Part shown: positions 8,884 through 18,419 of the stretch, piece after piece
How the letters are laid out: each line of letters opens with the position of its first letter
Numbering within the stretch: the first letter of the stretch is position 1
NCBI GenBank assembly: GCA_009379955.1
Contig: WHST01000002.1
Location: forward strand, 61,516-125,515
Length of the DNA: 64,000 bases
Direction of reading: 5' to 3'
Source: Streptosporangiales bacterium
Lineage (GTDB): Bacteria; Actinomycetota; Actinomycetes; Streptosporangiales; WHST01
Notes under the pieces: model-generated
Told to the model about the DNA's origin: nothing
The model's input: only the letters and a program-made list of their open reading frames with translations
Databases searched by the model: none
Position numbers and translations under genes: made by a program

Positions 8884-9999
8884 TCAGCCACCCGCCCTCA
8901 CGCCCGGAGGCGGGACGGGCAGTGGCCGCGGTGGCATCGGGGGAGGCCGCACCGGACGCCTGCGGGGCTGCGGTTCCGGCGGCCGCCGGTCCGTGGGCGC
9001 GGCGAACGGGGTCGCCGGACCGATCAGCGTGAACTCGACGGGGAGGTCACGCAGCCGGCCCGAGGTGCGCGCCTCGCCCAGCGTCAGGTCGAGTCCCTCG
9101 GCGCGCATGCGCTGGTCGGCGTACGCGACCGCGGAGATCACCGACAGGAAGGGGGTACAGACCGTGCCGATCATCAGACCGCCGAGGAACGTGGCGATGA
9201 GGAGGATGACCGTCAGGGTGGTGGGGGAGAACGCGATGCTGAACGTGTACGCGAGCAGGCTGGCGACCGAGTAGAGGCCGCTGGAGATCGCGGCCCACAG
9301 CAGCAGACAGATCAGCATGGTGAGGCCGAAGACACCCGTCGCGCGCCAGCGTCCGGTGGAGGTGACCTGCCACGAGCGTGCGATCCCGCGGGCCACGTGG
9401 ACGCGTTCGAAGACGATGGCCGCGGGCGCGAGCCACACCTGGGCGTAGAAGAACGCCGTCACCACCGCGAGCAGCACGACGGTCGCGAGATAGAGGTACG
9501 GTCCGACGGCGGGGATCGCGCCCGCGAACGCCGCCACGCCGAGCAGCAGGAAGGGCACCACCGAGGCGGCGCTCAGCATGAGCGCGTAGAGCACCAGCCA
9601 GCCGAAGCTGCGCTTGGTGTCGTGCCACACGGCACGCAGCGGAGCCGGCCGGCCGAGCATCGCCCGCGCGACCGTGCCCGACATCAGGGTGCTGAACGCG
9701 GCGACGGCCGCGAGCTGGAGGAGGCTGCCGACCGACTGGGCGCCGATGAACCCGAGCGTGGCGAGACTCGCGGCGAGCATCTGCGCCACCGGGTCGTCGT
9801 TGGAGAAGATCAGGGCGGCGAGCACACCGGCGAGGGCCAGGCTGACGACGAGCGCCGAGGCGTACATCAGTGCCGAGGGGCCCAGGGTCACCCGCGGGTA
9901 GGCGCGCATCGTGGTCACCGCGGCGTCGAGAACCTCGCCGACGCCGAGCGGACGCAGCGGGAAGACGCTGCGTCCCACCGGCGGTTCTCCTGCGGCCAT
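8884..9999 (-). CDS. Polytopic membrane protein (glycerophosphoryl diester phosphodiesterase membrane-domain-like)
   Basis: A 371-residue protein opening with FPLRPLGVGEVLDAAVTTMRAYPR, a motif seen in the GPDP membrane-domain family, then about six hydrophobic segments and a proline/arginine-rich cytoplasmic tail (RRPVRPPPMPPRPLPVPPPG). No phosphodiesterase catalytic domain is attached. ATG at 9999 has AGGA seven bases upstream. It is the first gene of the leftward DUF4129-DUF4350-MoxR-DUF58 operon (corresponding to Rv3690) and is divergent from mtrA. Confidence 0.8.
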   Translation of the reverse strand: MAAGEPPVGRSVFPLRPLGVGEVLDAAVTTMRAYPRVTLGPSALMYASALVVSLALAGVLAALIFSNDDPVAQMLAASLATLGFIGAQSVGSLLQLAAVAAFSTLMSGTVARAMLGRPAPLRAVWHDTKRSFGWLVLYALMLSAASVVPFLLLGVAAFAGAIPAVGPYLYLATVVLLAVVTAFFYAQVWLAPAAIVFERVHVARGIARSWQVTSTGRWRATGVFGLTMLICLLLWAAISSGLYSVASLLAYTFSIAFSPTTLTVILLIATFLGGLMIGTVCTPFLSVISAVAYADQRMRAEGLDLTLGEARTSGRLRDLPVEFTLIGPATPFAAPTDRRPPEPQPRRRPVRPPPMPPRPLPVPPPGVRAGG

Positions 10000-10275
10000 G
10001 CGGCCATCCTGGCATGCCGGCACCGTGGCTGGTGACGTCGCATGCGACGGGTGTTACCGGGGCGTGCTGTACGGCGCGGGGCGGTCGTGGTACACAAGGG
10101 GCTGGGTCGGTCTCGGGGTAGTCCGTGTGTGTGTGTTTCCCCTACTTTCCGACCCGTTCACGCCGGGACGGTCAGGCGGCAAACCAGGGCTGTCCCGGCG
10201 TTTCCTCATTCCCACGCGACCCGCTCCGAGCGGTGCGCTGCCTCATCTCGGCCTCGAAAGTGAAACTATGTGCCC
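10000..10275. promoter_or_regulatory. Divergent promoter region upstream of mtrA
   Basis: 276 bp without a gene between divergent starts. It holds a perfect 12-base palindrome GTCGCATGCGAC (10037-10048) with GGTGAC on its left and GTTACC four bases to its right, a short GT run near 10127-10137, and a pair of 7-base inverted repeats (CCGGGAC ... GTCCCGG, about 10170-10200). AACTAT at 10264-10269 sits six bases before the mtrA ATG and is a plausible -10 box. No -35 or riboswitch is evident. The palindrome could be an MtrA or other regulator site; that is inference. Confidence 0.5.
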
Positions 10276-10953
10276 ATGAAGGGACGCGTCCTGGTCGTCG
10301 ACGACGACCCCGCACTCGCCGAGATGCTCGGCATCGTGCTCAAGAGCGAGGGCTTCGAGCCGCACTTCTGCCCGACGGGTGACAAGGCGATCGACCTGTT
10401 CCGAGAGACACGACCCGACCTCGTCTTGCTCGACCTGATGCTGCCCGGCAAGGACGGCATCGACGTCTGCCGCGAGATCAGGGCCGAGTCGGGCACGCCG
10501 ATCGTCATGCTCACGGCGAAGAGCGACACGGTCGACGTCGTGCTGGGACTCGAGTCGGGTGCCGACGACTACATCGTCAAGCCGTTCAAGCCGAAGGAGC
10601 TCGTCGCGCGGGTCAGGGCGCGGTTGCGGCGTTCCGACGACCCGTTGCCCGAGGTACTCCAGATCGGTGACCTCACCATCGACGTGGCGGCGCACGAGGT
10701 GCGTCGCGACGACAGGTCGATCGGGCTGACCCCGTTGGAGTTCGACCTCCTCGTCGCGCTCGCCCGCAAGCCGCGCCAGGTGTTCACCCGCGAGGTGCTG
10801 CTCGAACAGGTGTGGGGCTATCGTCACGCCGCGGACACACGCCTCGTCAACGTCCACGTGCAGCGGCTCCGGTCGAAGGTCGAACGCGACCCGGAGAACC
10901 CGCACATCGTCGTCACCGTTCGCGGAGTCGGTTACAAGGCCGGCCCCGCCTGA
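10276..10953 (+). CDS. mtrA: Two-component response regulator MtrA
   Basis: A 225-residue OmpR/PhoB-type regulator. The receiver domain has the acidic pocket DDD at residues 9-11, the phospho-acceptor Asp53 in LLDLMLPG and the conserved Lys in IVKPFKP. The C-terminal winged helix (LTPLEFDLLVALARKPRQVFTREVLLEQVWGY, RLVNVHVQRLRSKVE, VRGVGYKAG) is nearly identical to known MtrA. It controls cell division, cell-wall and replication genes in actinobacteria and is phosphorylated by MtrB, encoded 20 bp downstream. ATG at 10276 is preferred to the GTG at 10270 by similarity; there is no ribosome-binding site, consistent with a leaderless mRNA. Confidence 0.97.
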   Translation: MKGRVLVVDDDPALAEMLGIVLKSEGFEPHFCPTGDKAIDLFRETRPDLVLLDLMLPGKDGIDVCREIRAESGTPIVMLTAKSDTVDVVLGLESGADDYIVKPFKPKELVARVRARLRRSDDPLPEVLQIGDLTIDVAAHEVRRDDRSIGLTPLEFDLLVALARKPRQVFTREVLLEQVWGYRHAADTRLVNVHVQRLRSKVERDPENPHIVVTVRGVGYKAGPA

Positions 10954-10973
10954 CCGATGTCCCAGGGGGAGAC

Positions 10974-12629
10974 GTGACCACGACACGGCGCACGAGCCGT
11001 GGCCGTGCCGGCGCGTTGCCCCGGGCCGTCGGTCGTCGCACCGGTGCGGCGGCACGGTTCGTCGCGGTCTCCTGGCGCCGGTCCCTGCAGCTCCGCGTGG
11101 TCGGCTCGACGCTCGCGGTCTCCTGCCTCGTCGTGGTGCTCCTCGGCTGGTTCCTCGTCGCCCGCATCGAGGAGGGGCTGCTCGCCGAGAAGGTGAAGGC
11201 CGCGACCGAGGAGGCCTGGTCGGGCGCGCTCTACACCCAGGGCCAGCTCACGGCCCTCGGCGCGAGTGACCCGCAGGCGCTCGAGTCGCTGCAGGCGGGT
11301 CTCGTCACCGAGCTGGCCAACAGGGGTGGCACGGCCGGGCGCTACGCCATCGTCGTCCGCGCATCGACCCGTGACCTGCCGCCGGGAGCGCACCCGGCGC
11401 GGGCGACCGGCGGGGTCGATCTCGACAGCGTCCCGTTGTCGCTGCGGAGCGCGCTCGACACCACCCGGCCGCTCCAGCAGCGCTGGACCTACACGGCGAT
11501 CACGTACAACGACCGGCGGGAGACCCAGCCGGGCGTGGTCGTGGGCACTCGGGTCGGGCCCTGGCAGCTGTACTACCTGTTCCCGCTGGAGCAGGAGCAG
11601 GACACCCTCGCGCTCGTCCAGCGCACCGTCGCGCTCGTCGGCGCCGCGCTCGTCGCGTTGCTGTGCGCGATCGCGTACCTCGTCACCAGGCAGGTCGTCA
11701 CGCCGGTACGCATGGCCGCGCAGATCGCGCAGCGGTTCGAGGCGGGCAGGCTGACCGAACGCATGGCCGGCAAGGGCGAGGACGACCTCGCCCGGCTGGC
11801 CACGTCGTTCAACTCGATGGCCGCGAGCCTGGAGCGCCAGATCGGGGAGCTGGAGGAGCTCGGTCGCGTGCAGCGCCGGTTCGTCTCCGACGTCTCGCAC
11901 GAGCTGCGCACCCCGCTCACGACGGTGCGCATGGCGGCGGACATGCTCTACCACGCGAGGGAGGGGTTCGACACCGACGCGGCACGTGCCGCCGAGCTGT
12001 TGCAGGCGCAGCTCGACCGGTTCGAGTCGCTGCTCGCCGACCTGCTGGAGATCAGCCGCTACGACGCGGGCGCCGCGAGCCTCGATGCGAGCGCGTGCGA
12101 CGTCCGCGACCTCGTGCGTTCGGTCGTCGAGGCCGACGCGCCACTGGCCGAGCGGAGCGGCAGCGAGATCACGCTCGTGCTCCCCGACGAGCCCTGCATC
12201 GCCGAGGTCGACCCCCGCCGCGTCGACCGCATCCTGCGCAACCTCGTCGTCAACGCCGTCCACTACGGCGAGGGCCATCCGATCGAGATCCGCGTCGCGT
12301 CCGACGAGACCGCCGTCGCCGTCGTCGTCCGCGACCACGGCGTCGGGCTCGAGCCCGACCAGGTGCGGCGGGTGTTCGACCGGTTCTGGCGCGCCGACCC
12401 CGCACGGGCCAGGGGCGGTGGCGGCACCGGTCTCGGCCTCTCGATCGCGCTGGAGGACGCGCGGCTGCACGCCGGCTGGTTGCAGGCCACGGGGGTACCC
12501 GGCAACGGCGCGCTCTTCCGCCTCACGCTGCCGGTGTCCGCCGGCGAGGAGCTGCGCGGGTCACCACTGTCGATGGACCTCCCCGGCATGCCCGTGGTCG
12601 TCAGGGACGACGTGGAGGTCGCCTCATGA
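10974..12629 (+). CDS. mtrB: Sensor histidine kinase MtrB
   Basis: A 551-residue kinase: basic N-terminus, first membrane helix (LAVSCLVVVLLGWFLVARI), an extracytoplasmic sensor domain, second helix (ALVGAALVALLCAIAYLV), a HAMP linker, the H box VSHELRTPL with the autophosphorylated His at residue 309, and an ATP-binding domain with N box NLVVNAVHYG, DHGVGL and GGGGTGLGLSI. GTG at 10974 has a GGGGGAGAC ribosome-binding site. It partners MtrA upstream and overlaps the lpqB start by four bases (ATGA), so the three genes form one operon. Confidence 0.96.
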   Translation: MTTTRRTSRGRAGALPRAVGRRTGAAARFVAVSWRRSLQLRVVGSTLAVSCLVVVLLGWFLVARIEEGLLAEKVKAATEEAWSGALYTQGQLTALGASDPQALESLQAGLVTELANRGGTAGRYAIVVRASTRDLPPGAHPARATGGVDLDSVPLSLRSALDTTRPLQQRWTYTAITYNDRRETQPGVVVGTRVGPWQLYYLFPLEQEQDTLALVQRTVALVGAALVALLCAIAYLVTRQVVTPVRMAAQIAQRFEAGRLTERMAGKGEDDLARLATSFNSMAASLERQIGELEELGRVQRRFVSDVSHELRTPLTTVRMAADMLYHAREGFDTDAARAAELLQAQLDRFESLLADLLEISRYDAGAASLDASACDVRDLVRSVVEADAPLAERSGSEITLVLPDEPCIAEVDPRRVDRILRNLVVNAVHYGEGHPIEIRVASDETAVAVVVRDHGVGLEPDQVRRVFDRFWRADPARARGGGGTGLGLSIALEDARLHAGWLQATGVPGNGALFRLTLPVSAGEELRGSPLSMDLPGMPVVVRDDVEVAS

Positions 12630-14365
12630 CCCGTCGCCGACTCCACCTCGTCGCCGCGGTCGCCCTTGCGGCCGCCGTCCTGGTGAGCGGGTGTGCGCGG
12701 ATCCCGACGAGCGGGCCGATCCAGCCGGGCAAGGCCGGAGCCGAGAGTGCGGCGGGGCAGCAGCCCGTCCAGGTGTTCGCCCAGCCGCCGCGCAAGGGGT
12801 GGACGCCGTCGCAGGTCGTCGCCGGCTTCTTCGCCGCGATGGCGAGTCCCGCGAGCGGCCATGCGGTCGCCCGTTCGTACCTGACGCCGGACATCCAGAA
12901 CGGCTGGCCGAACGGCAAGGACCCCGCGGTGGTCGTCTACACCCAGGACGAGGACTTCCGACTGGAGATCGGGCGCGACAACACGGTGTCGGTCACCGCC
13001 GCGCAGCAGGCGACCATCACCGCGAAGGGCGAATACCGGCCCTCGCCCGAGGGCTCGACCATGCACCCGGTCTTCCGCCTGCAGCGGGTGGCGGGCGAGT
13101 GGCGGATCGGCAGCCTGCCCGGCAACCTGATGCTGACCGAGACCGACGTCGTGACGGCGTACACCCCGTTCGACCTCTTCTTCTTCGGCAAGAGCGCCGA
13201 CGTCCTCGTGCCGGACTCGATCGTGCTGTCGGCGGCCGACCAGGACTCCTGGCCCACCGACGTCGTCAGGGCGCTGCTCGCCGGACCCACCACGGCGGTG
13301 GAGCACGGTGTCGAGACGGCGATCCCGAAGGGCACCGTGCTCGAACGGGCGCCGGTGCTCGACGAGAACGGCACGATGACCATCTCGCTCGGCGGGGCCG
13401 CGAGCACCCTGTCCGGCAGCCCGCGGCGCCGGATGATCGCGCAGATCGCGGCGACCATGATGCGGGTCGACGGGGTGAGCCGCGTCAGCGTGCAGACCGG
13501 CACCGCGCTGGACGGTCCGACGGCCGACGCCGACGCGTACCGCCCGTACGAGGCGTCGAGCGTGGTGGCGAACCTGCGCGGCTACTTCGTGCGCGACGGC
13601 AGGCTGATGAGCATCGACACGGCGACGGCCGAGGTCGAGAAGCTCGGCGGGCCGCTCGGCACCGGCGCGGTCACCGTGGGCAGGCCCGCGGTCTCGCTCG
13701 ACGCCAGGTCGGCCGCCTCCGTCTCGACCGACCACCGCATGCTGTCCGTGGGACCGTTGCGCACCAAGGGCAGGCCGACGCTGCTGTACCAGGGCACCCG
13801 CCTGTCGGCCGCGTCGTGGGACAGGAACGGCGACCTGTGGGTCGTCGACAACACCTCGCGCGGGCCGCGGGTGCTGCTGTTCACCGACGGCAAGGGCCGA
13901 CCTGCCGAGGTGCCGGTGACCGGGCTGTCGCGCTCGACGCGGCTCGACGTGAGCGCCGTGCGGGTGGCGTGGGACGGCGTGCGCGTCGCATTCGTGGCGA
14001 CCGGGGGCCCGGCGGGTCAGCTGGTCGTCGGCACCGTCGCGCGCGACGGCAAGAAGGTGACGGTCGGCGCACTGCGACCGGTGGCGCCGTCCCTGGTCGA
14101 CGTCGGTGACGTGTGGTGGTACGACCACCGCAGCCTCGCCGTCGCCGCGGGGGAGCAGGGCAGCCAGCAGGTGACGTACGTCGCGTCCGTCGACGGCCTG
14201 TCGATCAGCAAGGCGTCGAGCGTCGGCAACCTCAGCGGTGTGGCCGCCGCGTACAACATGCCGCTCCTGGTGAGCGACCGCGACGGCGAGATCGCCATCT
14301 CCCAGCCCGACGAGTTCAGCTCCCGCCCCGCCGGCCGCGGCACCTCCCCGACCTACCCCGGCTGA
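12626..14365 (+). CDS. lpqB: Lipoprotein LpqB, MtrAB-associated
   Basis: A 579-residue lipoprotein. The signal peptide MTRRRLHLVAAVALAAAVLVSGC has a lipobox VSGC with Cys23. It is followed by a GerMN domain (about residues 190-290; VRALLAGPTTAVEHGVETAIPKGT) and a beta-propeller-like C-terminal half. LpqB binds the extracytoplasmic part of MtrB and modulates its activity; this is established for mycobacteria and assumed here from synteny. The start overlaps the mtrB stop. The 3' end overlaps the convergent LAL regulator by 13 bp. Confidence 0.95.
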   Translation: MTRRRLHLVAAVALAAAVLVSGCARIPTSGPIQPGKAGAESAAGQQPVQVFAQPPRKGWTPSQVVAGFFAAMASPASGHAVARSYLTPDIQNGWPNGKDPAVVVYTQDEDFRLEIGRDNTVSVTAAQQATITAKGEYRPSPEGSTMHPVFRLQRVAGEWRIGSLPGNLMLTETDVVTAYTPFDLFFFGKSADVLVPDSIVLSAADQDSWPTDVVRALLAGPTTAVEHGVETAIPKGTVLERAPVLDENGTMTISLGGAASTLSGSPRRRMIAQIAATMMRVDGVSRVSVQTGTALDGPTADADAYRPYEASSVVANLRGYFVRDGRLMSIDTATAEVEKLGGPLGTGAVTVGRPAVSLDARSAASVSTDHRMLSVGPLRTKGRPTLLYQGTRLSAASWDRNGDLWVVDNTSRGPRVLLFTDGKGRPAEVPVTGLSRSTRLDVSAVRVAWDGVRVAFVATGGPAGQLVVGTVARDGKKVTVGALRPVAPSLVDVGDVWWYDHRSLAVAAGEQGSQQVTYVASVDGLSISKASSVGNLSGVAAAYNMPLLVSDRDGEIAISQPDEFSSRPAGRGTSPTYPG

Positions 14366-17127
14366 CCGGCGGCCTCGGCCAGGACCAGGCGGGTCAGCTC
14401 GGTGCGGGAGGTGACACCGAGCTTCTGGAAGACCTTGCGCAGGTGGTAGTCGACGGTGCGCGGGCTGAGGAAGAGCTGGGCGGCGATCTCGCGGTTGGTC
14501 GCCCCCTCGCTCACGACGGTGGCGATGCGCAGCTCCTGCGGCGTGAGCGTGGTGAGGGTGCTCGGCTCGCGCTGCCTGGCGGTCTCGCCCGTCGCGCGGA
14601 GCTCGTCGCCCGCCCGGTCGGCCCACACCGCGGCGCCGATGCGGCGGAACGTGTCCTGGGCGGCACGCAGGTGAGTGCGGGCGTCGGTGCGGCGTCGTTC
14701 GCGACGCAGGTGCTGGCCGTAGAGCAGTTCCGTGCGGGCGCGTTCGAGCGGGCTCCCGGTGCCGGTATGCAGCTCCAGCGCCCGCACGTACGCCTCCTCG
14801 GCGGCCGTCCCCGACGCGAGCAGTGCCCCGCACCTGGCCGCGAGCGCGAGCAGGTCGGGCGCGCCGGTGGCGTCGGCCCAGGTGGCGAACCGCTCGTACG
14901 GTGCCTGCGCGCGCTCCGGCCGCCCGTCGCGGACGGCGGCCTCGACGAGCTCGGGCACCGTGATGAGGACGAGGCCCGGGTGCACGGCGGTGCGGTCGCG
15001 ACCGATCGCCTCGAAGTGCGCCAGCGCCTCGGTGGCACGGCCGGTGGCGAGGTCGAGCAGGCCGAGCGTCCGGTACGCGACCGCGGCCGTGCTGCGCAGG
15101 TCGCGGTCGTTCGCCTCGGCCAGCACCTCGTCGGCGAGCTCCCTGGCCCGCTCCTCGTCACCGCGCAGCGCGGCGAGCAGCGCGAGCGAGCTCTGGTGCC
15201 GGCAGGCGGTGCTCGGCTGCCCCGACTCCACCGCGAAGCGGTACGCCTCCTCGGCGTGGGCCTCCGCCGTCGCGAACCGGCCCGCCGAGATCTCGTCGCC
15301 GACGACGTACTCCAGGATCCAGGCGAGCGTGCCGGCGGCACCCGACGCGCGCGCCCTGTCGGCCGCCGTGCGTCGCATCCGCAGGGCGAGGTCGCGCAGG
15401 CCGATGCCGTACGCCATGCCGCCGGCCCACGCCATCGTCGTCGGATCGGTCAGGCGCTCCAGCGCCGCGACGTCGTCGGGACCGAAGTCGTGGTCGCGCC
15501 CGGCACGGGAGCGGCACGCGCCGCGGAACAGCCGGATGAGCAGGTCGGTGTCGCCGCCGGTGTTCGCGGGCAGCCGCTCGGCGAGCACGGTGATCTCGTC
15601 CCAGGCGGTGCCGGCGTTGGCGTGGAAGCCGGCCTCGCCGAACAGCATGAGCAGCTCGACCGCCTGCCCGGACTCGGCGCCGACCAGGTCGGGGAGCACC
15701 GGCAGCAGCCGGGCCAGGGCGTCGGCGGGACTCCCCGCGCGCAGGTCCATCAGCGTCTGCAGCGCTCTCAGGTCGAGGCGTTCGGCGGCGGCGAGGGACG
15801 GCATACGTTCCGCGCGGTCGAGCAGGGCGTGGGCGGACGTCGCGTGCCCGCCGCGCCACCAGGCCCTGGCCGCCGCCACCCACCGACGGGCGCGGGCGTC
15901 GTCGGACCCGCTCAGCGCCGCGGCCCGTTCGAGCGCCGCGGCGGCCGCCGCCGGACCACCGCGCCTCATAGCACGCTCGGCCGAGCGTTCGAGCTCGTCG
16001 GCAGCGGCGTCGTCCGGCCCGTCGCTCGCCTGCCCCAGGTGCCAGGCGCGGCGGTCCGCCTCGGCGGGGTCGGCCTCGAACGCCGTCGCGAGCGCGCGGT
16101 GCGCCGACCGCCGCTCCGCCTGACTCGCACCGTGGTAGATCGCGGACCTGATCAGCGGGTGGCGGAACGCCAGCGTCGCGCCGTCCGCCACCAGCAGGTC
16201 GTCGAGCGCCCCGGTCTCCAGGGGCTGCATCGGGACGGGTGTATCCCCGCCGTCGTACGTCTTGGCGGCCCGGCGGATCGCGTCGACGCGTCCCGAGCCG
16301 TCGGCGGCGACGAGCAGCAGCAGCCGCTGGGCGCCGGGGTCACGTCGGCGGGCGCGGTCGAGGAACGCCTGCTGCATCCCCGCGGCGAGAGGCGCGGGCT
16401 CGCCCTGCGCCGCGAGGGACCGCGGGACCGCCGGCAGCTCCCTGATCGCGAGCGGGTTGCCGCCGGTCGCGACCAGCAGCTCGTCGCGCTCCGCCGGGGA
16501 CAGCCGCTCACCGCCGTGCTCGGCGAGCAGGGCGCCCGCGGACTCGCGGTCGAGCCCGGCGAGCGGCACGTCGACGAGCCCGGCGACGTCGATCGCGCGG
16601 CCCTCGTCGGCGCGCGCGGCCATCGCCAGCGCGATCGGCTCGGTGTCGAGCCGCCTGGCGACGAACGCGAGGACGTCCATCGACAGCGGGTCGGCCCACT
16701 GCGCGTCGTCGACCAGGCAGAGCAGCGGCCGTTCGCCGGCGGTCTCGGACAGCAGGGACAGGACGGCGAGGGCGACGAGGAAGCGGTCGGGCGCCGTCCC
16801 TTCCGCGCGCCCGAACACGACGCCGAGCGCACGCGCCTGCGGCTCGGGCAGCCGGTCGAGCGAGCCGAGGACGGAGAACATTAGCCGGTGCAGGGTGGCG
16901 TAGCCGAGGTCGGCCTCGGGCTCGACGCCGGCCGTCCGCAGGACGCGCATGCCGTCCGCGCGCTCCGCCGCGTACGCGAGCAGCGCGCTCTTGCCGATGC
17001 CCGGCTCGCCGTGCAGCAGCAGGCCGCCCCCGGTGCCGGCGCGGGCGCGGTCGAGGAGGGCGTCGACCGCCGCCCGTTCCCTCACCCGACCCCTGAGCAC
17101 GCTGCGAAGGCTACGGGGCGCCGCCAC
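14353..17127 (-). CDS. LAL-family (large ATP-binding LuxR) transcriptional regulator
   Basis: A 924-residue regulator. The N-terminal AAA/STAND ATPase has Walker A HGEPGIGKS and Walker B PLLCLVDDAQWAD; a long alpha-helical TPR-like middle follows, and the last 65 residues are a LuxR helix-turn-helix (LTPQELRIATVVSEGATNREIAAQLFLSPRTVDYHLRKVFQKLG). LAL proteins are typically activators sensing sugars or other small ligands. It is divergent from the SnoaL-SDR-SGNH-GH89 genes (starts 88 bp apart), which makes those its likely targets. GTG at 17127 is the first start in frame; a GTG nine codons in is possible. Confidence 0.92.
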   Translation of the reverse strand: MAAPRSLRSVLRGRVRERAAVDALLDRARAGTGGGLLLHGEPGIGKSALLAYAAERADGMRVLRTAGVEPEADLGYATLHRLMFSVLGSLDRLPEPQARALGVVFGRAEGTAPDRFLVALAVLSLLSETAGERPLLCLVDDAQWADPLSMDVLAFVARRLDTEPIALAMAARADEGRAIDVAGLVDVPLAGLDRESAGALLAEHGGERLSPAERDELLVATGGNPLAIRELPAVPRSLAAQGEPAPLAAGMQQAFLDRARRRDPGAQRLLLLVAADGSGRVDAIRRAAKTYDGGDTPVPMQPLETGALDDLLVADGATLAFRHPLIRSAIYHGASQAERRSAHRALATAFEADPAEADRRAWHLGQASDGPDDAAADELERSAERAMRRGGPAAAAAALERAAALSGSDDARARRWVAAARAWWRGGHATSAHALLDRAERMPSLAAAERLDLRALQTLMDLRAGSPADALARLLPVLPDLVGAESGQAVELLMLFGEAGFHANAGTAWDEITVLAERLPANTGGDTDLLIRLFRGACRSRAGRDHDFGPDDVAALERLTDPTTMAWAGGMAYGIGLRDLALRMRRTAADRARASGAAGTLAWILEYVVGDEISAGRFATAEAHAEEAYRFAVESGQPSTACRHQSSLALLAALRGDEERARELADEVLAEANDRDLRSTAAVAYRTLGLLDLATGRATEALAHFEAIGRDRTAVHPGLVLITVPELVEAAVRDGRPERAQAPYERFATWADATGAPDLLALAARCGALLASGTAAEEAYVRALELHTGTGSPLERARTELLYGQHLRRERRRTDARTHLRAAQDTFRRIGAAVWADRAGDELRATGETARQREPSTLTTLTPQELRIATVVSEGATNREIAAQLFLSPRTVDYHLRKVFQKLGVTSRTELTRLVLAEAAGQPG

Positions 17128-17214
17128 CGGCGACCAGACCGGCGATCTCGCCGATTCGACGGACGGTCACCCGGTCCTAACGTTCGAGCCACGAACCGAC
17201 GAGAGGAGATCGAG

Positions 17215-17625
17215 ATGAACGTGAACGACGAGGTCACGGCCTTCCTGGTGGCGTTCGAGGAGGCCGAGCGGACCGGTGACACGGCCGCGCACGAGGACCT
17301 GCTGACCGACGACTTCGTCGCCGTAGGCCCGCTGGGGTTCCTGCTGACGAAGAGCGACTGGAAGGACAGGCACGGCGACGGCGGCGGCCTGACGTACGAC
17401 AGCTTCGAGCTCGCCGAGCGCGAACTGCGGCAGTACGGCGACACGACCGTCGGCATCGCGATGCAGAGGTCGCCGGGGAACTACCACGGCAACCCGATCC
17501 CGTCCGCGTCGCGCGTGACGTTCGTCCTCGTGCGCGACACCGGACGGATCCGCATGGCCGGCATCCAGATGAGCTTCGTGGCCGGCACCCCCGGGGCGCC
17601 CCCGATCCCCGGCAGGCCGTCGTGA
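17215..17625 (+). CDS. SnoaL/DUF4440-like NTF2-fold protein
   Basis: A 136-residue protein with the cone-shaped NTF2-fold pattern of DUF4440 proteins: an N-terminal helix (VTAFLVAFEEAERTGDTAAHEDLLTDDFVAVGP) and then beta strands (FELAERELRQYGDTTVGIAMQRS, RVTFVLVRDTGRIRMAGIQMSFV). The family includes enzymes and ligand-binding proteins; no catalytic residues can be assigned. ATG at 17215 follows GAGAGGAGATCGAG. It is the first gene of a four-gene rightward operon and overlaps the SDR start by four bases. Confidence 0.8.
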   Translation: MNVNDEVTAFLVAFEEAERTGDTAAHEDLLTDDFVAVGPLGFLLTKSDWKDRHGDGGGLTYDSFELAERELRQYGDTTVGIAMQRSPGNYHGNPIPSASRVTFVLVRDTGRIRMAGIQMSFVAGTPGAPPIPGRPS

Positions 17626-18419
17626 GGCGCCCATCGCTCACCGGCCGGGTCGCGATCGTGACCGGCGCGAGCCGCGGGATCGGAGCCGCGACGGCACGGG
17701 CGTTCGCCCGGGCCGGTGCGAGCGTCGTCCTCGCGGCGCGCGACGAGCAGGCGCTGGCCGCGGTGGCGGAGGAGATCTCCGCCACCGGCGGCCGGGCGCT
17801 CGCTGTCCCCACCGACGTCGGCGAGGCGGCGTCGGTGCGACGCCTCGTCGAGCAGACGCTCGGGGCGTACGGCCGCCTCGACGCCGCGGTGAACAACGCG
17901 GCGGGCGGGGGACACCGGCCCACGCCGCTGGCCGACGTGGCTGTCGCGGACTACGACAGCGCGCTGCAGGTGAGCCTGCGCGGCGTCTTCCTCGCCATGA
18001 AGTACGAGATCCCGGCGATGCTCGACGGCGGCGGCGGCGCGATCGTCAACATGGCGTCGACCGCCGGGCTGGAGGCCGTGGGCGGGCTGGCCGGCTACGT
18101 GTCGAGCAAGTTCGGCGTCGTCGGCCTCACCAGGACGGCGGCACTCGACTACGCCGGCTCCGGTGTCCGCGTCAACGCGCTGGCGCCCGGGCCGATCCTC
18201 ACCGAGCAGCTCGGGCGGGCGGGGGAGCAGGCCCAGCGGGCCGCGGCCGCCGCGCTGCCCGTCGGGCGGCTCGGTCATCCGGACGAGGTCGCGGCGAGTG
18301 CGGTGTGGCTGTGCTCGCCCGAGTCGTCGTTCGTCACCGGGGTCACGCTCCCCGTCGACGGCGGCATGCTGGCCGGCATGCCGCCCTTCCAACGAACCAT
18401 GAAGGAGAGGGCGTCATGA
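17622..18419 (+). CDS. Short-chain dehydrogenase/reductase
   Basis: A 265-residue classical SDR: NAD(P)-binding GASRGIG, the NNAAGG motif, catalytic Ser in NMASTAG, the YVSSK catalytic Tyr/Lys pair, and a C-terminal GGMLAG cap. It probably oxidises or reduces a hydroxyl group on a small substrate; which one cannot be told. GTG overlaps the previous stop (GTGA) and its own stop overlaps the next ATG (ATGA), so it is tightly coupled on both sides. Confidence 0.92.
   Translation: MRRPSLTGRVAIVTGASRGIGAATARAFARAGASVVLAARDEQALAAVAEEISATGGRALAVPTDVGEAASVRRLVEQTLGAYGRLDAAVNNAAGGGHRPTPLADVAVADYDSALQVSLRGVFLAMKYEIPAMLDGGGGAIVNMASTAGLEAVGGLAGYVSSKFGVVGLTRTAALDYAGSGVRVNALAPGPILTEQLGRAGEQAQRAAAAALPVGRLGHPDEVAASAVWLCSPESSFVTGVTLPVDGGMLAGMPPFQRTMKERAS

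Noticed and set aside
10000..10275. Possible ydaO-type (c-di-AMP) riboswitch or other structured leader before mtrA
   Set aside because: None of the conserved riboswitch core sequences is present, and the -10 box lies six bases from the ATG, which leaves no leader RNA.
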